Part shown: piece by piece, positions 55,530-64,000 of the stretch
Position numbering within the stretch: position 1 is the stretch's first letter
How the letters are laid out: each line of letters opens with the position of its first letter
DNA from: Mesorhizobium sp.
GTDB lineage: Bacteria; Pseudomonadota; Alphaproteobacteria; Rhizobiales; Rhizobiaceae
Assembly (NCBI GenBank): GCA_004020645.1
Contig: SAQL01000008.1
Coordinates: forward strand, 1 to 64,000
DNA length: 64,000 nt
Direction: 5' to 3'
Translations under genes and position numbers: made by a program
The notes under the pieces: generated by a model
Databases searched by the model: none
The model's input: only the letters and a program-made list of their open reading frames with translations
Told to the model about the DNA's origin: nothing

Positions 55530-57374
55530 CTATGGTTGCGTTACTCCGGCGAAGGCCACCAGATCGGCCACCGTGAAGTTTCCAGGCGTGGACGAAGGAA
55601 GGATAGGTGTGAACCCACCGGCGACGTTCAGATAGGATGACGCATCTCGCTTCAAAATCCTGACAAACGTCTCCGCCACGATCCTGCCGCCGACCGGACC
55701 CAACTGATTTCCGCCGGCGAGGACCGCAGCCTCGCGAAGGACGTAATACCACAGTGGCGTCTTGTTCAGCAGTAAACCGCCGCTGGAATTCAGCACAGCC
55801 ATTTCGGCCGCCGGCACCCCAGATGTCAACTGCGCCGCGGTCATCGGCGCAATGCCGAATGAGTTGGCCATGCCCTGTCCACTCGGCAGACCGAGAGCTA
55901 GAGCGCGCCGGAGGTTTCGCGTTGCCAGAATCGCCATCATTCCAGAGAATCCGGGCAACGATTCCAATCCGTTAGCCATGAAGCTATCGATTTTCCGGGC
56001 CTTGTTGTGAACCGGTACTGGCACTCCGGTGTCAAAGAACGCGTTGAAGTCAACGACCCAGGTGGAAAAGACCGGCAGCCGTGGATCGCGATTGAACTCA
56101 AACACCTTTCCAAGTGTGGCTTCCGGGAAGTTGAAATTCACCCAGTACGTATCACGGATCATACTGTGGCCGAACCGGTACGCTGCCACGGCGAACTCGA
56201 CGGGCATTCGGAACGAGCTGCCGATGGGAGCAGATACGCTCGCCATCGCGTTGTTCACGGTAGCCACTCCGCAGATTCTTTCCAGAAAGTCGTGCACCAC
56301 GGCCCATTGGTAGTGATGGGTCACGATTCGTTTGGCCTCTGCGAAGATGTCGCCCCCAAACGCTACTGCCACCAGCAGATCAACGACGGCGTTATGGAAA
56401 CGCAGCATAGCGTGCTGGAACTGTATGATGATCAGATTTTCGTCGTTGCGCGGATCGCCGATCGCAGCAGTATTCGTACCCTGCATGCGGGGCACATCCC
56501 AGTTCGTCTGCTGGACCATGCCCGATTTGTCACCGTTGTTGCTGGGGCCGCCCGGGCCAATAGGAGTGTTCGAGCCCCTATGCAGCTTGATTGCGGTAGC
56601 TGGACCAGATGTAGGAAAAACGTAGAGAAATGGATCTAAGCCGGGGCCGCGGCCGTAAACGGACTCCAGATCGAGCGCCGGGCTTCGCATGTTACTGATT
56701 GTATTCGCATCGGTAGCGGCCTCGAGAGTCGACGAGACGTCGAACGTGATGTCATGGTCCACAAACTGACCAAAATAAGTGAAGCCTGCTGGTATCGAAG
56801 ACACGCCCGCATCAGCGGGGTTGTGAGACGCAGGATTAGGATCACGGCCGGGGTCTCCCATCATGTTACCGAGTTGGCCGAGGAGTGCTTGCGTCGCGAC
56901 ATTGAATGGCAACTTCGTTGCCTCACGGGTGCGCGCGGACGACATGTATCCGAAGCGATCTGCACAGGCAGAACTCAGCCAGGGAAACGGGAACCAGTAG
57001 AGCGGAATTTTAACACCGTGAAAACGTCGATCCCCTGGCTTTAGTGCGAGGATAGACTCTTTGAGGTCTTCCGGTAACTTCTCCACGGGAAGGTCCGCCG
57101 GCTTGATGCGATTCGCGCTGGCCAACAGTTGCTCCAGCGAAACGGTGGGTCTCAGATTCGTTTCGGTCACGCGCTTTCGCAACTCCGACAGCACGATCGG
57201 CTTTGGGTTAACGAATCCTGTAGGAATCGATGTCTTCTTGAGAAATTCGCGGACTGGCTCGGCAATTTCGGAAGTTGCGGCTGGGTTCGCTGTCTCAGCT
57301 TTTCGCTTCGTAGGCTTCGTCGCACCGAGTCGCTTGGGTGTCTGTTTCGCTGGGGCTTTCTTTTTCGTGACCAT
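55530..57374 (-). CDS. Animal-type heme peroxidase
   Basis: A 614-residue protein of the peroxidase-cyclooxygenase superfamily. Distal motif GFTYFGQFVDHDITFD puts the distal His at 207; AYRFGHSMIRDTYW gives the proximal His at 403; GDPRNDENLIIIQFQHAMLR is the third family region. The N-terminus is a Lys/Ala/Pro-rich tail without a signal peptide (MVTKKKAPAK). Members oxidise halides or organic substrates using H2O2. GAGGTC precedes the ATG. GC content looks lower than the chromosomal core. Confidence 0.88.
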   Translation of the reverse strand: MVTKKKAPAKQTPKRLGATKPTKRKAETANPAATSEIAEPVREFLKKTSIPTGFVNPKPIVLSELRKRVTETNLRPTVSLEQLLASANRIKPADLPVEKLPEDLKESILALKPGDRRFHGVKIPLYWFPFPWLSSACADRFGYMSSARTREATKLPFNVATQALLGQLGNMMGDPGRDPNPASHNPADAGVSSIPAGFTYFGQFVDHDITFDVSSTLEAATDANTISNMRSPALDLESVYGRGPGLDPFLYVFPTSGPATAIKLHRGSNTPIGPGGPSNNGDKSGMVQQTNWDVPRMQGTNTAAIGDPRNDENLIIIQFQHAMLRFHNAVVDLLVAVAFGGDIFAEAKRIVTHHYQWAVVHDFLERICGVATVNNAMASVSAPIGSSFRMPVEFAVAAYRFGHSMIRDTYWVNFNFPEATLGKVFEFNRDPRLPVFSTWVVDFNAFFDTGVPVPVHNKARKIDSFMANGLESLPGFSGMMAILATRNLRRALALGLPSGQGMANSFGIAPMTAAQLTSGVPAAEMAVLNSSGGLLLNKTPLWYYVLREAAVLAGGNQLGPVGGRIVAETFVRILKRDASSYLNVAGGFTPILPSSTPGNFTVADLVAFAGVTQP

Positions 57375-57517
57375 GCTTGACCTCTGAAAATGATTTCAGG
57401 AAGTACCCTCACCCAATGGGAAAGGGGGCCTTCAACAAGTTGGGATTAAGCAGAAAGGCCCATGCAGGCGCCACCCGGCTGGAGGACCCAAGTATCGAGC
57501 CTCAGCCCGGTCTAGCT

Positions 57518-57577
57518 CTAGGGGCCCAGCGGTGAGGCATATTTATGCTCGTTGATCGTATCGAAGTTCGGTGGCAT
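57518..57577 (-). CDS. Possible 19-residue peptide with perfect ribosome site
   Basis: The frame reads MPPNFDTINEHKYASPLGP. GGAGGTGAT lies 3 bp before the ATG, an unusually complete anti-SD match. It sits 143 bp upstream of the peroxidase gene, same strand, and 70 bp after the cyclase gene. Could be a leader peptide or a small peptide gene, but a chance match cannot be excluded. Confidence 0.35.
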   Translation of the reverse strand: MPPNFDTINEHKYASPLGP

Positions 57578-57647
57578 CACATCACCTCCGATCCAGAGCT
57601 GTTCACAAGGAGGTGCGGGCGGTGCCCCTTGCCGCCTCCCAACGGTG

Positions 57648-60600
57648 TCACATTTTGACGAGTTTGCCTAGGCGGAGCTGGGTCGCGGCCGCGGCGACCA
57701 CGTTTCCCTTCAGCTCGTAGAGATGCAGCGCTCCGGACACAGCGGCGACCGCCTCGTCGCCTCGGCGGGCGGCCTCGAGCACGTGCGACAGGTCGACCAG
57801 TGCATCCGCCCGGTCGTTGACGAAGTCGGTCGCTTCGGCGATCGTCACTGCTTCGCGCGCGAGCGCCTCCGCCGCCCGGAGCTCTGCCCGCCGCGCATGC
57901 ACGCGTGCGCGCACGCGGCGCCAACGGACCTGCGTCACCAGGTCTCCGCTCGCAGCCAGCTGGGCGCTGAGTTTAGCAAAGTCCTCGGCCTCTTCGTCGC
58001 GTCCCTGTTCGAGGATCACCACGGCGAGGGACGCGGCCATCGTCGAACGGAACGCGCGCTCGCCCATCTCCTCAAGCGCGCGATACGCCGCGCGCGCGCT
58101 CCTCTCGGCCGCAGCGGGGTCCCCGGCGAGCAGCTCGATGACGGCCTCGTGCTCTGAGGACGCCACGTAGAGCGTAAGGCCAAGGTCGGCGTAGGTGGCG
58201 TTGCTCGTCGCGATCAGCTCGCGGGCAATCGCGAAGCGGCCGACAATCGCATTGAGGCACGCGAGCTGGCGGAGGATCGCTGCCTCGGACTCGGGGCTTT
58301 CGCCCACCTGAACGCGCATCGCCTCGCAACGGCGGATGCCCTCGGCTGCCGGGGTGGGCCCGAACCACAAGGAGGAAGCGATCCACGTGAGGATTTCGTA
58401 GTACTCATGCCAATCCCCCGCACGTCGCGCGTGATCAGCAGCTTGCTCCCAAGCTGCAATGGCGGCTTCGCCGCGGGCCGCGGTGAAGGATAGCCAGGCC
58501 TCGAGCCGCCGTGCGCGGCAGAGGCCGAGGTCGTCCCCGAGGCGCTCGAAGACCGGGATCACGGCAGCTGCCGCGCGTGCCGCCTCCTCCAGCCCGCCCT
58601 CTTCGCCGTGGAAGATCCGAAGGAACTGCCGCTGAACGAGCACATGCGCTGCCAAGCGCTGGTCGTCAGCGGCAGCGGCCAAGCGCTCAGCCTCGTCCAA
58701 CGCGCGCCCGGCGTCGTCCAGCCGGCCGCTTTCGATCAGCGCGCCGCTCAAGTCGGCGAGCAGCACGATCCGCCGTGTGTCATCGGTGGGAAGCAGCCGG
58801 GAAACCCTCTCAAGCAGGCTGATCGCCGCCGGCAGGTCGCTGCGGACAAGCGCCCGCCGCCCGGCTGCCTCGAGCCGTTCGCACGCCCGGGCGGCAAGCG
58901 AGGCCGCGCGCACATCGCGCGGACCAAGCGCGACACGGTACTGAAAGGCCTGTTCGAGGTGATAGCCGACAATCTCCTCAAACTCGCGTAGCCGGTCCGC
59001 GGCCGCTAGCTCGAGCCAGGCGGCGAAGCGTTCGTGCAGGTCGGCGCGCGCATTCTTCGGCAGGGAGCGATACGCGGCGTCGCGGATCAGGACATGACGG
59101 AAGCGATAGGCCTTTTCGCCGGCGAACAACGGTGCCTCCGGGCGGATCAGGTCCCGGCGGACGAGCGCGAGCAAGCCGTCCTCGAATGTGTCGAGCACCG
59201 GGCAGGCGAGCTCGCTGACGGCGCTCCGATGGAATACTGAGCCCTCGACCGCTGCGGCCGTCAGGATGGCGCGCTCGACGGACGGGAGGCCCTCGAGACG
59301 GGCAGCGAGAAGCGCATTGATAGTCGAGGGGACGGGCAGCTCAACGAGGTCCGACGCGGCGACGCTGTCGCGCCTGAGCAACGCGTCGTCGACGAGCATC
59401 GCTACGAGTTCCTCAGCGAAGAGCGCATTGCCCTCGGCCGCGCTCGCGATCCTCGACTCGGCAGCGGGCGGCAGCGGCGCGGGGCCAAGCAGGTTGGAGA
59501 TCAGCTCGCGGCATTCCGCGTCGCTGAGCCGCTCAAGGACGATCGACGTCGCGTTGCGTTTGCCAGCCCCCCAGCCAGGACGCGAGTCGAAGAGCTCCGG
59601 CCGCGCGATGCAGATGAGCAGGATCGGGAAATCGCGTGAGAAGTCGGCGACGTGCTCGACTAAGTCGAGGAATGTCGACTCGGCCCAATGGACGTCGTCC
59701 ACCACAACGACAAGCGGCCCCGCTCGCGCGAGCGCCTCAAACAGCCTCCGGACGGCCCAGGCGGTCTCCTCGGTCGTCCCTTGTCCCGCGCCGCCAAGCC
59801 CGAGCGCCCCGGTCACACGCTCGGCAATCAGCCCGGCCTTCTCGTCGCCTGCGAGCCGCGCCTCGATCACCGCTGCGAGCTGCTTGCCGGAGTCCGGTCC
59901 CTCCGCGCGGGTAAGCTCCCGGACGATCTCGGCCAGCGGCCAATAAGTTATGCCCTCGCCATAAGGCAGACAGCGGCCGTGCAAGACTGTGACATCCTCG
60001 GCAAGGCCGCTCGTGAACTCCCGTACGAGCCGCGACTTTCCCACACCCGCGTCGGCGAGAATGGTGACCATGTGGCAGGTTCTATCGCCGACCGCGTTGC
60101 GGAAGACGGTCTCAAGCAAGGCTCGTTGGCGTTCGCGCCCGACGAAAGGCGAGTCGAAGCGGCGCGCAACGCCGGGGGCGTGGGCGAGGACTTCTAACAC
60201 GGCGAGGGCGCGGATGGTCGCGCCGCGCTTGAGTGCGCGCGGCCCGCTCGGCTCGACGACGACCGCATCGCGCACGAGCTTGTGCGTCGGCTCCCCTATC
60301 AGGATCTCATTCGCCGTCGCTGCCTCCTCAAGGCGCTTCGCGACAATGACGGCCTCTCCGGCGACGGACAAGTATCCCTGCGTTTGGTCGCCGGCGATCA
60401 CCTCGCCGGTGTTGATGCCGATTCGGTTCATAAGGCGGACGCCCCAACCGGCTTCGAGCTCGTGGTTAAGGATGGCAAGTGTTTCGCGCATCTCCACCGC
60501 TGCCCGCACCGCGCGCAGCGCGTCGTCTTCGTGGACGAACGGCATGCCGAACACAGCCATGATCGCGTCCCCGATATAGTTGTTCACGATTCCGCCGTGC

Positions 60601-60839
60601 CGTTGAACGACGGCGCTCAACTCGCCGAAGTAGCGGGAGAGCAGGTTCCGGAGCGCTTCGGGATCGAGGGAGAGGCTAAGCCGCGAGGAATCGACGATGT
60701 CGGCGAAGAGGATGGTGACCGTCTTGCGGGCGTCCGGCCCGGGCTGCCGCGCGTCCGGCGCGGCCGGCTTAGCTGGAACCGAGGAAGCCATCTTAGGCCT
60801 CCGCTTCGGGTTCGGCCGGAGATGGTTATCCGATGACAT
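57648..60839 (-). CDS. Adenylate/guanylate cyclase-ATPase-TPR regulator
   Basis: A 1063-residue protein. Residues 38-215 form a class III cyclase domain with metal ligands D47 (LFADIVDSS) and D91 (YIGDAIMAVFG). An AAA/STAND ATPase follows, Walker A ILADAGVGKSRLV (about 260-272), Walker B VVVVDDVHWAE. The C-terminal 500 residues are TPR-like repeats. This architecture is common in actinobacteria and rhizobia. It probably makes cAMP in response to a partner bound by the TPRs. Start at 60839 follows GGAG. Confidence 0.87.
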   Translation of the reverse strand: MSSDNHLRPNPKRRPKMASSVPAKPAAPDARQPGPDARKTVTILFADIVDSSRLSLSLDPEALRNLLSRYFGELSAVVQRHGGIVNNYIGDAIMAVFGMPFVHEDDALRAVRAAVEMRETLAILNHELEAGWGVRLMNRIGINTGEVIAGDQTQGYLSVAGEAVIVAKRLEEAATANEILIGEPTHKLVRDAVVVEPSGPRALKRGATIRALAVLEVLAHAPGVARRFDSPFVGRERQRALLETVFRNAVGDRTCHMVTILADAGVGKSRLVREFTSGLAEDVTVLHGRCLPYGEGITYWPLAEIVRELTRAEGPDSGKQLAAVIEARLAGDEKAGLIAERVTGALGLGGAGQGTTEETAWAVRRLFEALARAGPLVVVVDDVHWAESTFLDLVEHVADFSRDFPILLICIARPELFDSRPGWGAGKRNATSIVLERLSDAECRELISNLLGPAPLPPAAESRIASAAEGNALFAEELVAMLVDDALLRRDSVAASDLVELPVPSTINALLAARLEGLPSVERAILTAAAVEGSVFHRSAVSELACPVLDTFEDGLLALVRRDLIRPEAPLFAGEKAYRFRHVLIRDAAYRSLPKNARADLHERFAAWLELAAADRLREFEEIVGYHLEQAFQYRVALGPRDVRAASLAARACERLEAAGRRALVRSDLPAAISLLERVSRLLPTDDTRRIVLLADLSGALIESGRLDDAGRALDEAERLAAAADDQRLAAHVLVQRQFLRIFHGEEGGLEEAARAAAAVIPVFERLGDDLGLCRARRLEAWLSFTAARGEAAIAAWEQAADHARRAGDWHEYYEILTWIASSLWFGPTPAAEGIRRCEAMRVQVGESPESEAAILRQLACLNAIVGRFAIARELIATSNATYADLGLTLYVASSEHEAVIELLAGDPAAAERSARAAYRALEEMGERAFRSTMAASLAVVILEQGRDEEAEDFAKLSAQLAASGDLVTQVRWRRVRARVHARRAELRAAEALAREAVTIAEATDFVNDRADALVDLSHVLEAARRGDEAVAAVSGALHLYELKGNVVAAAATQLRLGKLVKM

Positions 60840-61219
60840 GGCACGACTCCGTGTCTTAGCCTCCCCACGCCGCTGACCAGTTGCGGATTGTCATGGGTGC
60901 TGCTTTCACGATACAGCCGCTTCTCAACAAGAACAAAGCGGTTTCCTCGCCGGGCAAAACTCCCGCACTTCTTCCAAAGATACCTTTTGGGCTATCTGCG
61001 GGGCTTTAGTTGGCTTCTCCCTCATAGGTGGAAGAACCGGCTGCAAACTTGCCGAGCGGTCCGTCCGCAGAAAGCGATACCCGCACTACTAGGAATAACC
61101 ACCGGGCCCGCTGGGGTGAAAAACCCAGCGGGTGTCATATTCAACAAGGATCAGGTGCAGATCCCATTTACAGATCGAATGAACCAACACAAGCGGGCTT
61201 GGTGCCTGCAAGTTACTCC
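60840..61219. other. Intergenic region with strong hairpin
   Basis: No gene is supported. CCCGCTGGG (61107-61115) and CCCAGCGGG (61124-61132) form a perfect 9-bp stem with an A-rich 8-nt loop. It lies about 90 bp past the leftward hydrolase stop and may end that transcript, but no T-run follows. Confidence 0.5.
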
Positions 61220-62116
61220 TCAGTCCTGCGTCTTGAGGAAGTCCGAGACAGTGCGCATGCAGAGGTCCCGCTCCTCGACATGCGGCATGTGGCTCGAATG
61301 CTCGAAAAATACCCATCGAATACCCGAAACGCGTTCCACATAGGGTCGAATCACCTCGGGTGTAGCCTCGTCGTGGCGGCCCGAAACCAGCAGTGTCGGC
61401 ACCGCGATCTCGGGCAGCCGGTCCTCGATAGTCCAGTCCCTCATCGTGCCGATGACGTGGAATTCGGTAGGGCCGTTCATGTTGCGGTAGACCGTGTTGT
61501 CCTCGTCCATAATTGCGAAGGTGCGCGCCACGTCCGGCGGCCATGGCACGACCCGGCAGACATGTCGGTCGTAAAACACGCGCGAGGCTGCTGCATATTC
61601 AGGATCTGTGATCGTGCCGGCGGTCTCGTGCCGTGTGAGCGTATCCTGGACGTCGGCGGGCAGTTCCCGCCGTAGCCGATTGGCCTCGGACACCCAGGTG
61701 CGCATGTTGGCCGGCGAGTTGGCGATCACCAGGGCCTTGAGGCCCTCCGGCCGGCGCACGGCATGCTCGGCGCCGAGCATGCCTCCCCAGGACTGGCCAA
61801 GCAAGGCGTAGCGCCACTCGATCCCGAGCGAACGCAACAGCGTATCGAGTTCGTCCAGGAACAGATCGACGGTCCAGAAGTCCGGTCCCTTTTCCGGCAG
61901 CCGCGTGGAATTGCCATTTCCAAGCTGGTCGTAGTGTATCACGGCCCGGCCATCGAGAGCCGCGATGTCCTTGAAGGCGTCGACATAGTCGTGGCTGCAG
62001 CCTGGTCCCCCATGGGCGACAACCAGGGGGAGCCTCGGCGAATCCAGGTTGCCGGTGATGCGGTACCAAGTGCGGTAGCCGCGAAACGCGACATGGCCTT
62101 CCTTCGATTCCGGCAC
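61220..62116 (-). CDS. Proline iminopeptidase-family alpha/beta hydrolase
   Basis: A 298-residue S33 family hydrolase. Oxyanion motif [13 protein letters not shown] (HGGPG at about 35-39), YDQLGNGNS, nucleophile [11 protein letters not shown] (Ser109) and catalytic His in [11 protein letters not shown] use the GTG at 62116, with GAGGAG 7 bp upstream; the ATG at 62146 has no ribosome site. It lies downstream of the LuxR-type regulator on the same strand (81 bp from its stop), with the shared 20-bp motif between. Such hydrolases near LuxR solos act on peptides or small amides. Confidence 0.88.
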   Translation of the reverse strand: MPESKEGHVAFRGYRTWYRITGNLDSPRLPLVVAHGGPGCSHDYVDAFKDIAALDGRAVIHYDQLGNGNSTRLPEKGPDFWTVDLFLDELDTLLRSLGIEWRYALLGQSWGGMLGAEHAVRRPEGLKALVIANSPANMRTWVSEANRLRRELPADVQDTLTRHETAGTITDPEYAAASRVFYDRHVCRVVPWPPDVARTFAIMDEDNTVYRNMNGPTEFHVIGTMRDWTIEDRLPEIAVPTLLVSGRHDEATPEVIRPYVERVSGIRWVFFEHSSHMPHVEERDLCMRTVSDFLKTQD

Positions 62117-62169
62117 GGCGGCACTCCTCGTTGCGGCGAGCATCATAGGGCGAGCCTGTCAGAGGGGGC

Positions 62170-62189
62170 AGCTATGAAAAGTGATAGGG
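62170..62189 (-). promoter_or_regulatory. Candidate LuxR-solo box upstream of first hydrolase
   Basis: On the minus strand it reads CCCTATCACTTTTCATAGCT. It contains CTAT and ATAG arms of a dyad and matches the motif at 62987-63006 at 18 of 20 positions. It lies in the luxR-hydrolase gap, 53 bp before the hydrolase start. Confidence 0.65.
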
Positions 62190-62197
62190 TCTCTCCG

Positions 62198-62959
62198 TCA
62201 GTTGTCGAGCAGGCGGAAATGCGCGGCGCGAACGACGGCCTGCGTGCGGTTCCTGGCGCCCAGCTTCCTGGCGGCGGCGGTGAGGTGCATGACGACCGTA
62301 GGAATCGAGCGCCCGATGACGCGCGAGATCTCCTTGGCAGAGAGGCCATGTGCCGAATGGCGGAGACACTCGCGCTCGCGCTCAGTCAAGGACGGCATGA
62401 GCGGACTGAGAGCCGATAGGTCGTAGAGGGCGTAGGCCGTGTCGTGGAAGACATGCGCCAGCAAGCTAAAGCGCGCGATGGTTCCCGCATCCCCATCTAC
62501 CATCTCGTCCGCGCCGAGGCGGATCCCGGTAACCGTGGCATAGCCGCCGCGCGGCATGTGGATAGGGATTGTGACGCCGCTAGTGAGATCGCGCTCGCGC
62601 AGATAGCGCGCAACGGGTTCCGTAGTCTCGTCGAGGAGCGCGCCTATCTCGGTGTCGATCTCCTTGTTGTAGCTCCAGGCGAAGGGGGTGGAACTGCGCG
62701 CCGCCACGATCTGCACCGGATCGATGCGGAAGTAACCTCGATCGCACCAATAGTCGCGCATGTCGTCATCGATGTTACGCAGCTTGAGCATCGACGGGAT
62801 CATGATAGCGCCGTCGAGATCGTACGGGATGGGCGTGTAGTCGTAGACCAGCGCGTCGTAGCCTAGGCCGGACAGGGCGGCGAACGCCTCGTCGATGCAT
62901 TCGTCCAAGGTGCCATGGCGAGTGAAACGCCGCCTGATCGTTGTGATTTCGTCCAGCAT
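62198..62959 (-). CDS. LuxR-family solo regulator, plant-compound-responsive type
   Basis: A 253-residue protein with an N-terminal autoinducer-binding domain and C-terminal LuxR helix-turn-helix (SLTERERECLRHSAHGLSAK then ISRVIGRSIPTVVMH). Aligning MRDYWCDRGYFRIDP with LuxR/TraR pattern, the usual W57 and Y61 are Met67 and Trp71, while D80, P81 and W95 are kept. These two changes mark the OryR/PsoR/XccR/NesR group, which responds to plant compounds, not acyl-homoserine lactones. No luxI is in the window. It is flanked by two iminopeptidase-like genes. Confidence 0.9.
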   Translation of the reverse strand: MLDEITTIRRRFTRHGTLDECIDEAFAALSGLGYDALVYDYTPIPYDLDGAIMIPSMLKLRNIDDDMRDYWCDRGYFRIDPVQIVAARSSTPFAWSYNKEIDTEIGALLDETTEPVARYLRERDLTSGVTIPIHMPRGGYATVTGIRLGADEMVDGDAGTIARFSLLAHVFHDTAYALYDLSALSPLMPSLTERERECLRHSAHGLSAKEISRVIGRSIPTVVMHLTAAARKLGARNRTQAVVRAAHFRLLDN

Positions 62960-62986
62960 GGGCTCTTCCGCCTACATCCCGGACCA

Positions 62987-63006
62987 CCCTATCACTTCTT
63001 ATAGCT
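62987..63006 (+). promoter_or_regulatory. Candidate LuxR-solo box upstream of second hydrolase
   Basis: Reads CCCTATCACTTCTTATAGCT. It is 18/20 identical to the reverse complement of 62170-62189, with dyad arms CTAT and ATAG. It lies between the divergent luxR (27 bp away) and hydrolase (65 bp away), so could control both. Confidence 0.65.
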
Positions 63007-63071
63007 GACGCACTCCCAACGTTTCGCTTAATATATGAGCATGCCTAAAATCTGTGCATTCGGAGCGTATC

Positions 63072-63962
63072 ATGTGGCGTGAGATGGCGGCCGACGATCG
63101 CATCGAGGTAAATGTCGACGGCTTTAAGGTCGTCGCCTACAGCTTCGGCTCCAGCACCGAGACGGTGTTCTGCCTCAACGGCGGGCCTGGCCTGCCCTGC
63201 GACTACCTTCGCGAATCGCACTCCTGCCTGGTAGACCAGGGATACAGGGTCGTGGCGTTCGACCAGCTTGGCACCGGCGCCTCCGACCGGCCGACGGACA
63301 CCTCGTTGTGGACTATCGCGCGCTACGTCGAGGAGACCGAGACGGTTCGCAAGACGCTGGGACTCGGCAATGTACACATGCTGGGTCATTCCTGGGGCGG
63401 CTGGCTGGCGATCGAATATGCGCTTGCCTACCAGGAGAACCTGCAGACGTTGATCCTCGAGGATACGGTCGCCGACATGCCGCATCTTGTTCTGGAACTG
63501 GAACGCCTGCGCGCCTCGCTGGGACCCGAGACCGTAACGATGATGCAGAAGCACGAGGCGCAGGGAACCTACGATCATCCGGAATACATGGCGGCGGTGA
63601 CGATCCTCAACTACCGCCATGTCTGCCGCCTGGCCGAATGGCCGGCGCCGGTGCGCCGCTCGCTCGACGACTGGAACATGGGACCCTACGCGACCATGCA
63701 AGGTCCGAACGAGTTTCTCTACATCGGCAATCTCAAGGACTGGAACCGGGTGCCCGACCTGCCCAGGATCAAGGTGCCGGTGCTGATCACGCATGGCGAG
63801 CACGACGAACTGACACCAGCCTGTGGTCTGCGCATGAAGCTTGGCCTGCCGCAGTCGGAGTTGCACATCATCCCGAATGCGAGTCACATGCCCTTCTACG
63901 AGAACCCAGCTGCATACTATCCGATCCTTTCAGGGTTCCTCTCGCGCAACAAGGCAGGCTGA
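63072..63962 (+). CDS. Proline iminopeptidase-family alpha/beta hydrolase (second)
   Basis: A 296-residue paralogue of 61220-62116. Motifs: CLNGGPGLPCDY (Asn in place of His before GGPG), FDQLGTGASDRP, nucleophile MLGHSWGGWLA (Ser107) and ASHMPFYENP. Start ATG at 63072 has GGAG 6 bp upstream; a GTG at 63054 is less likely. Divergent from the LuxR gene, with the shared motif upstream. Its partner genes may continue past the window. Confidence 0.88.
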   Translation: MWREMAADDRIEVNVDGFKVVAYSFGSSTETVFCLNGGPGLPCDYLRESHSCLVDQGYRVVAFDQLGTGASDRPTDTSLWTIARYVEETETVRKTLGLGNVHMLGHSWGGWLAIEYALAYQENLQTLILEDTVADMPHLVLELERLRASLGPETVTMMQKHEAQGTYDHPEYMAAVTILNYRHVCRLAEWPAPVRRSLDDWNMGPYATMQGPNEFLYIGNLKDWNRVPDLPRIKVPVLITHGEHDELTPACGLRMKLGLPQSELHIIPNASHMPFYENPAAYYPILSGFLSRNKAG

Positions 63963-64000
63963 TGCAGGCGGAATGCATGGGAAAGGGAGCGGACGGGGAA

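Noticed and set aside
62153..62174. CCTGTCAGAGGGGGCAGC as classic lux box
   Set aside because: Only the left half resembles the lux-box consensus and no counterpart exists in front of the second hydrolase; the CTAT...ATAG motif is shared instead.

Overview
This is high-GC chromosomal DNA from an alphaproteobacterium of the order Hyphomicrobiales (Rhizobiales), most likely Mesorhizobium or a close relative. The inference rests on protein families and order (petABC; rplY-pth-ychF; lgt with a MidA-type methyltransferase and pgeF; a MarR/response regulator/kinase trio beside ilvE; BA14K, DUF1127 and DUF1488 proteins; a very long UvrB) and on several rhizobial palindromic repeat families. No taxonomic marker (rRNA or tRNA) lies in the window.

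Layout. 1-7 kb: two cupin proteins, the cytochrome bc1 operon petABC with a strong terminator, apt and two overlapping MaoC-like genes. 7-16 kb: corA, a rplY-pth-ychF operon, a frameshifted TetR gene, a fosmidomycin-resistance-type MFS pump divergent from an AraC regulator, prs and a lipoprotein. 16-27 kb: M24-like hydrolase, pgeF, MidA-type methyltransferase and lgt; then ubiK, a YbjN-domain gene, csaA, a glycosyltransferase and a marR-response regulator-histidine kinase operon divergent from ilvE. 27-36 kb: many small genes (cold-shock proteins, BA14K, Kazal-like lipoprotein, short conserved proteins) separated by hairpins, and a TPR-sulfotransferase. 36-50 kb: ABC-F ATPase, uvrB, a CapA-like protein, a DUF3137 protein, a lipid kinase, and an enolase-superfamily/GMC oxidoreductase pair. 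50-54.5 kb: acetyltransferase, thioesterase and two HxlR regulators, each divergent from an oxidoreductase.

54.5-64 kb looks accessory: small proteins of unknown function, an animal-type heme peroxidase, a very large adenylate cyclase-class ATPase/TPR regulator, and finally a LuxR-type regulator flanked by two proline-iminopeptidase-like hydrolases.

The most notable system is this last one (61.2-64 kb). The LuxR protein carries the substitutions (Trp to Met, Tyr to Trp) typical of the plant-compound-responsive LuxR solos OryR, PsoR, XccR and NesR. A 20-bp motif (18/20 identical) occurs just upstream of both hydrolase genes, in the same orientation relative to each, and is probably the regulator's binding site. 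A second theme is repeat elements that touch coding sequence: one is read in frame inside uvrB, another supplies the C-terminus and stop codon of the CapA-like protein, and a composite hairpin element starts exactly at the stop codons of two unrelated genes.
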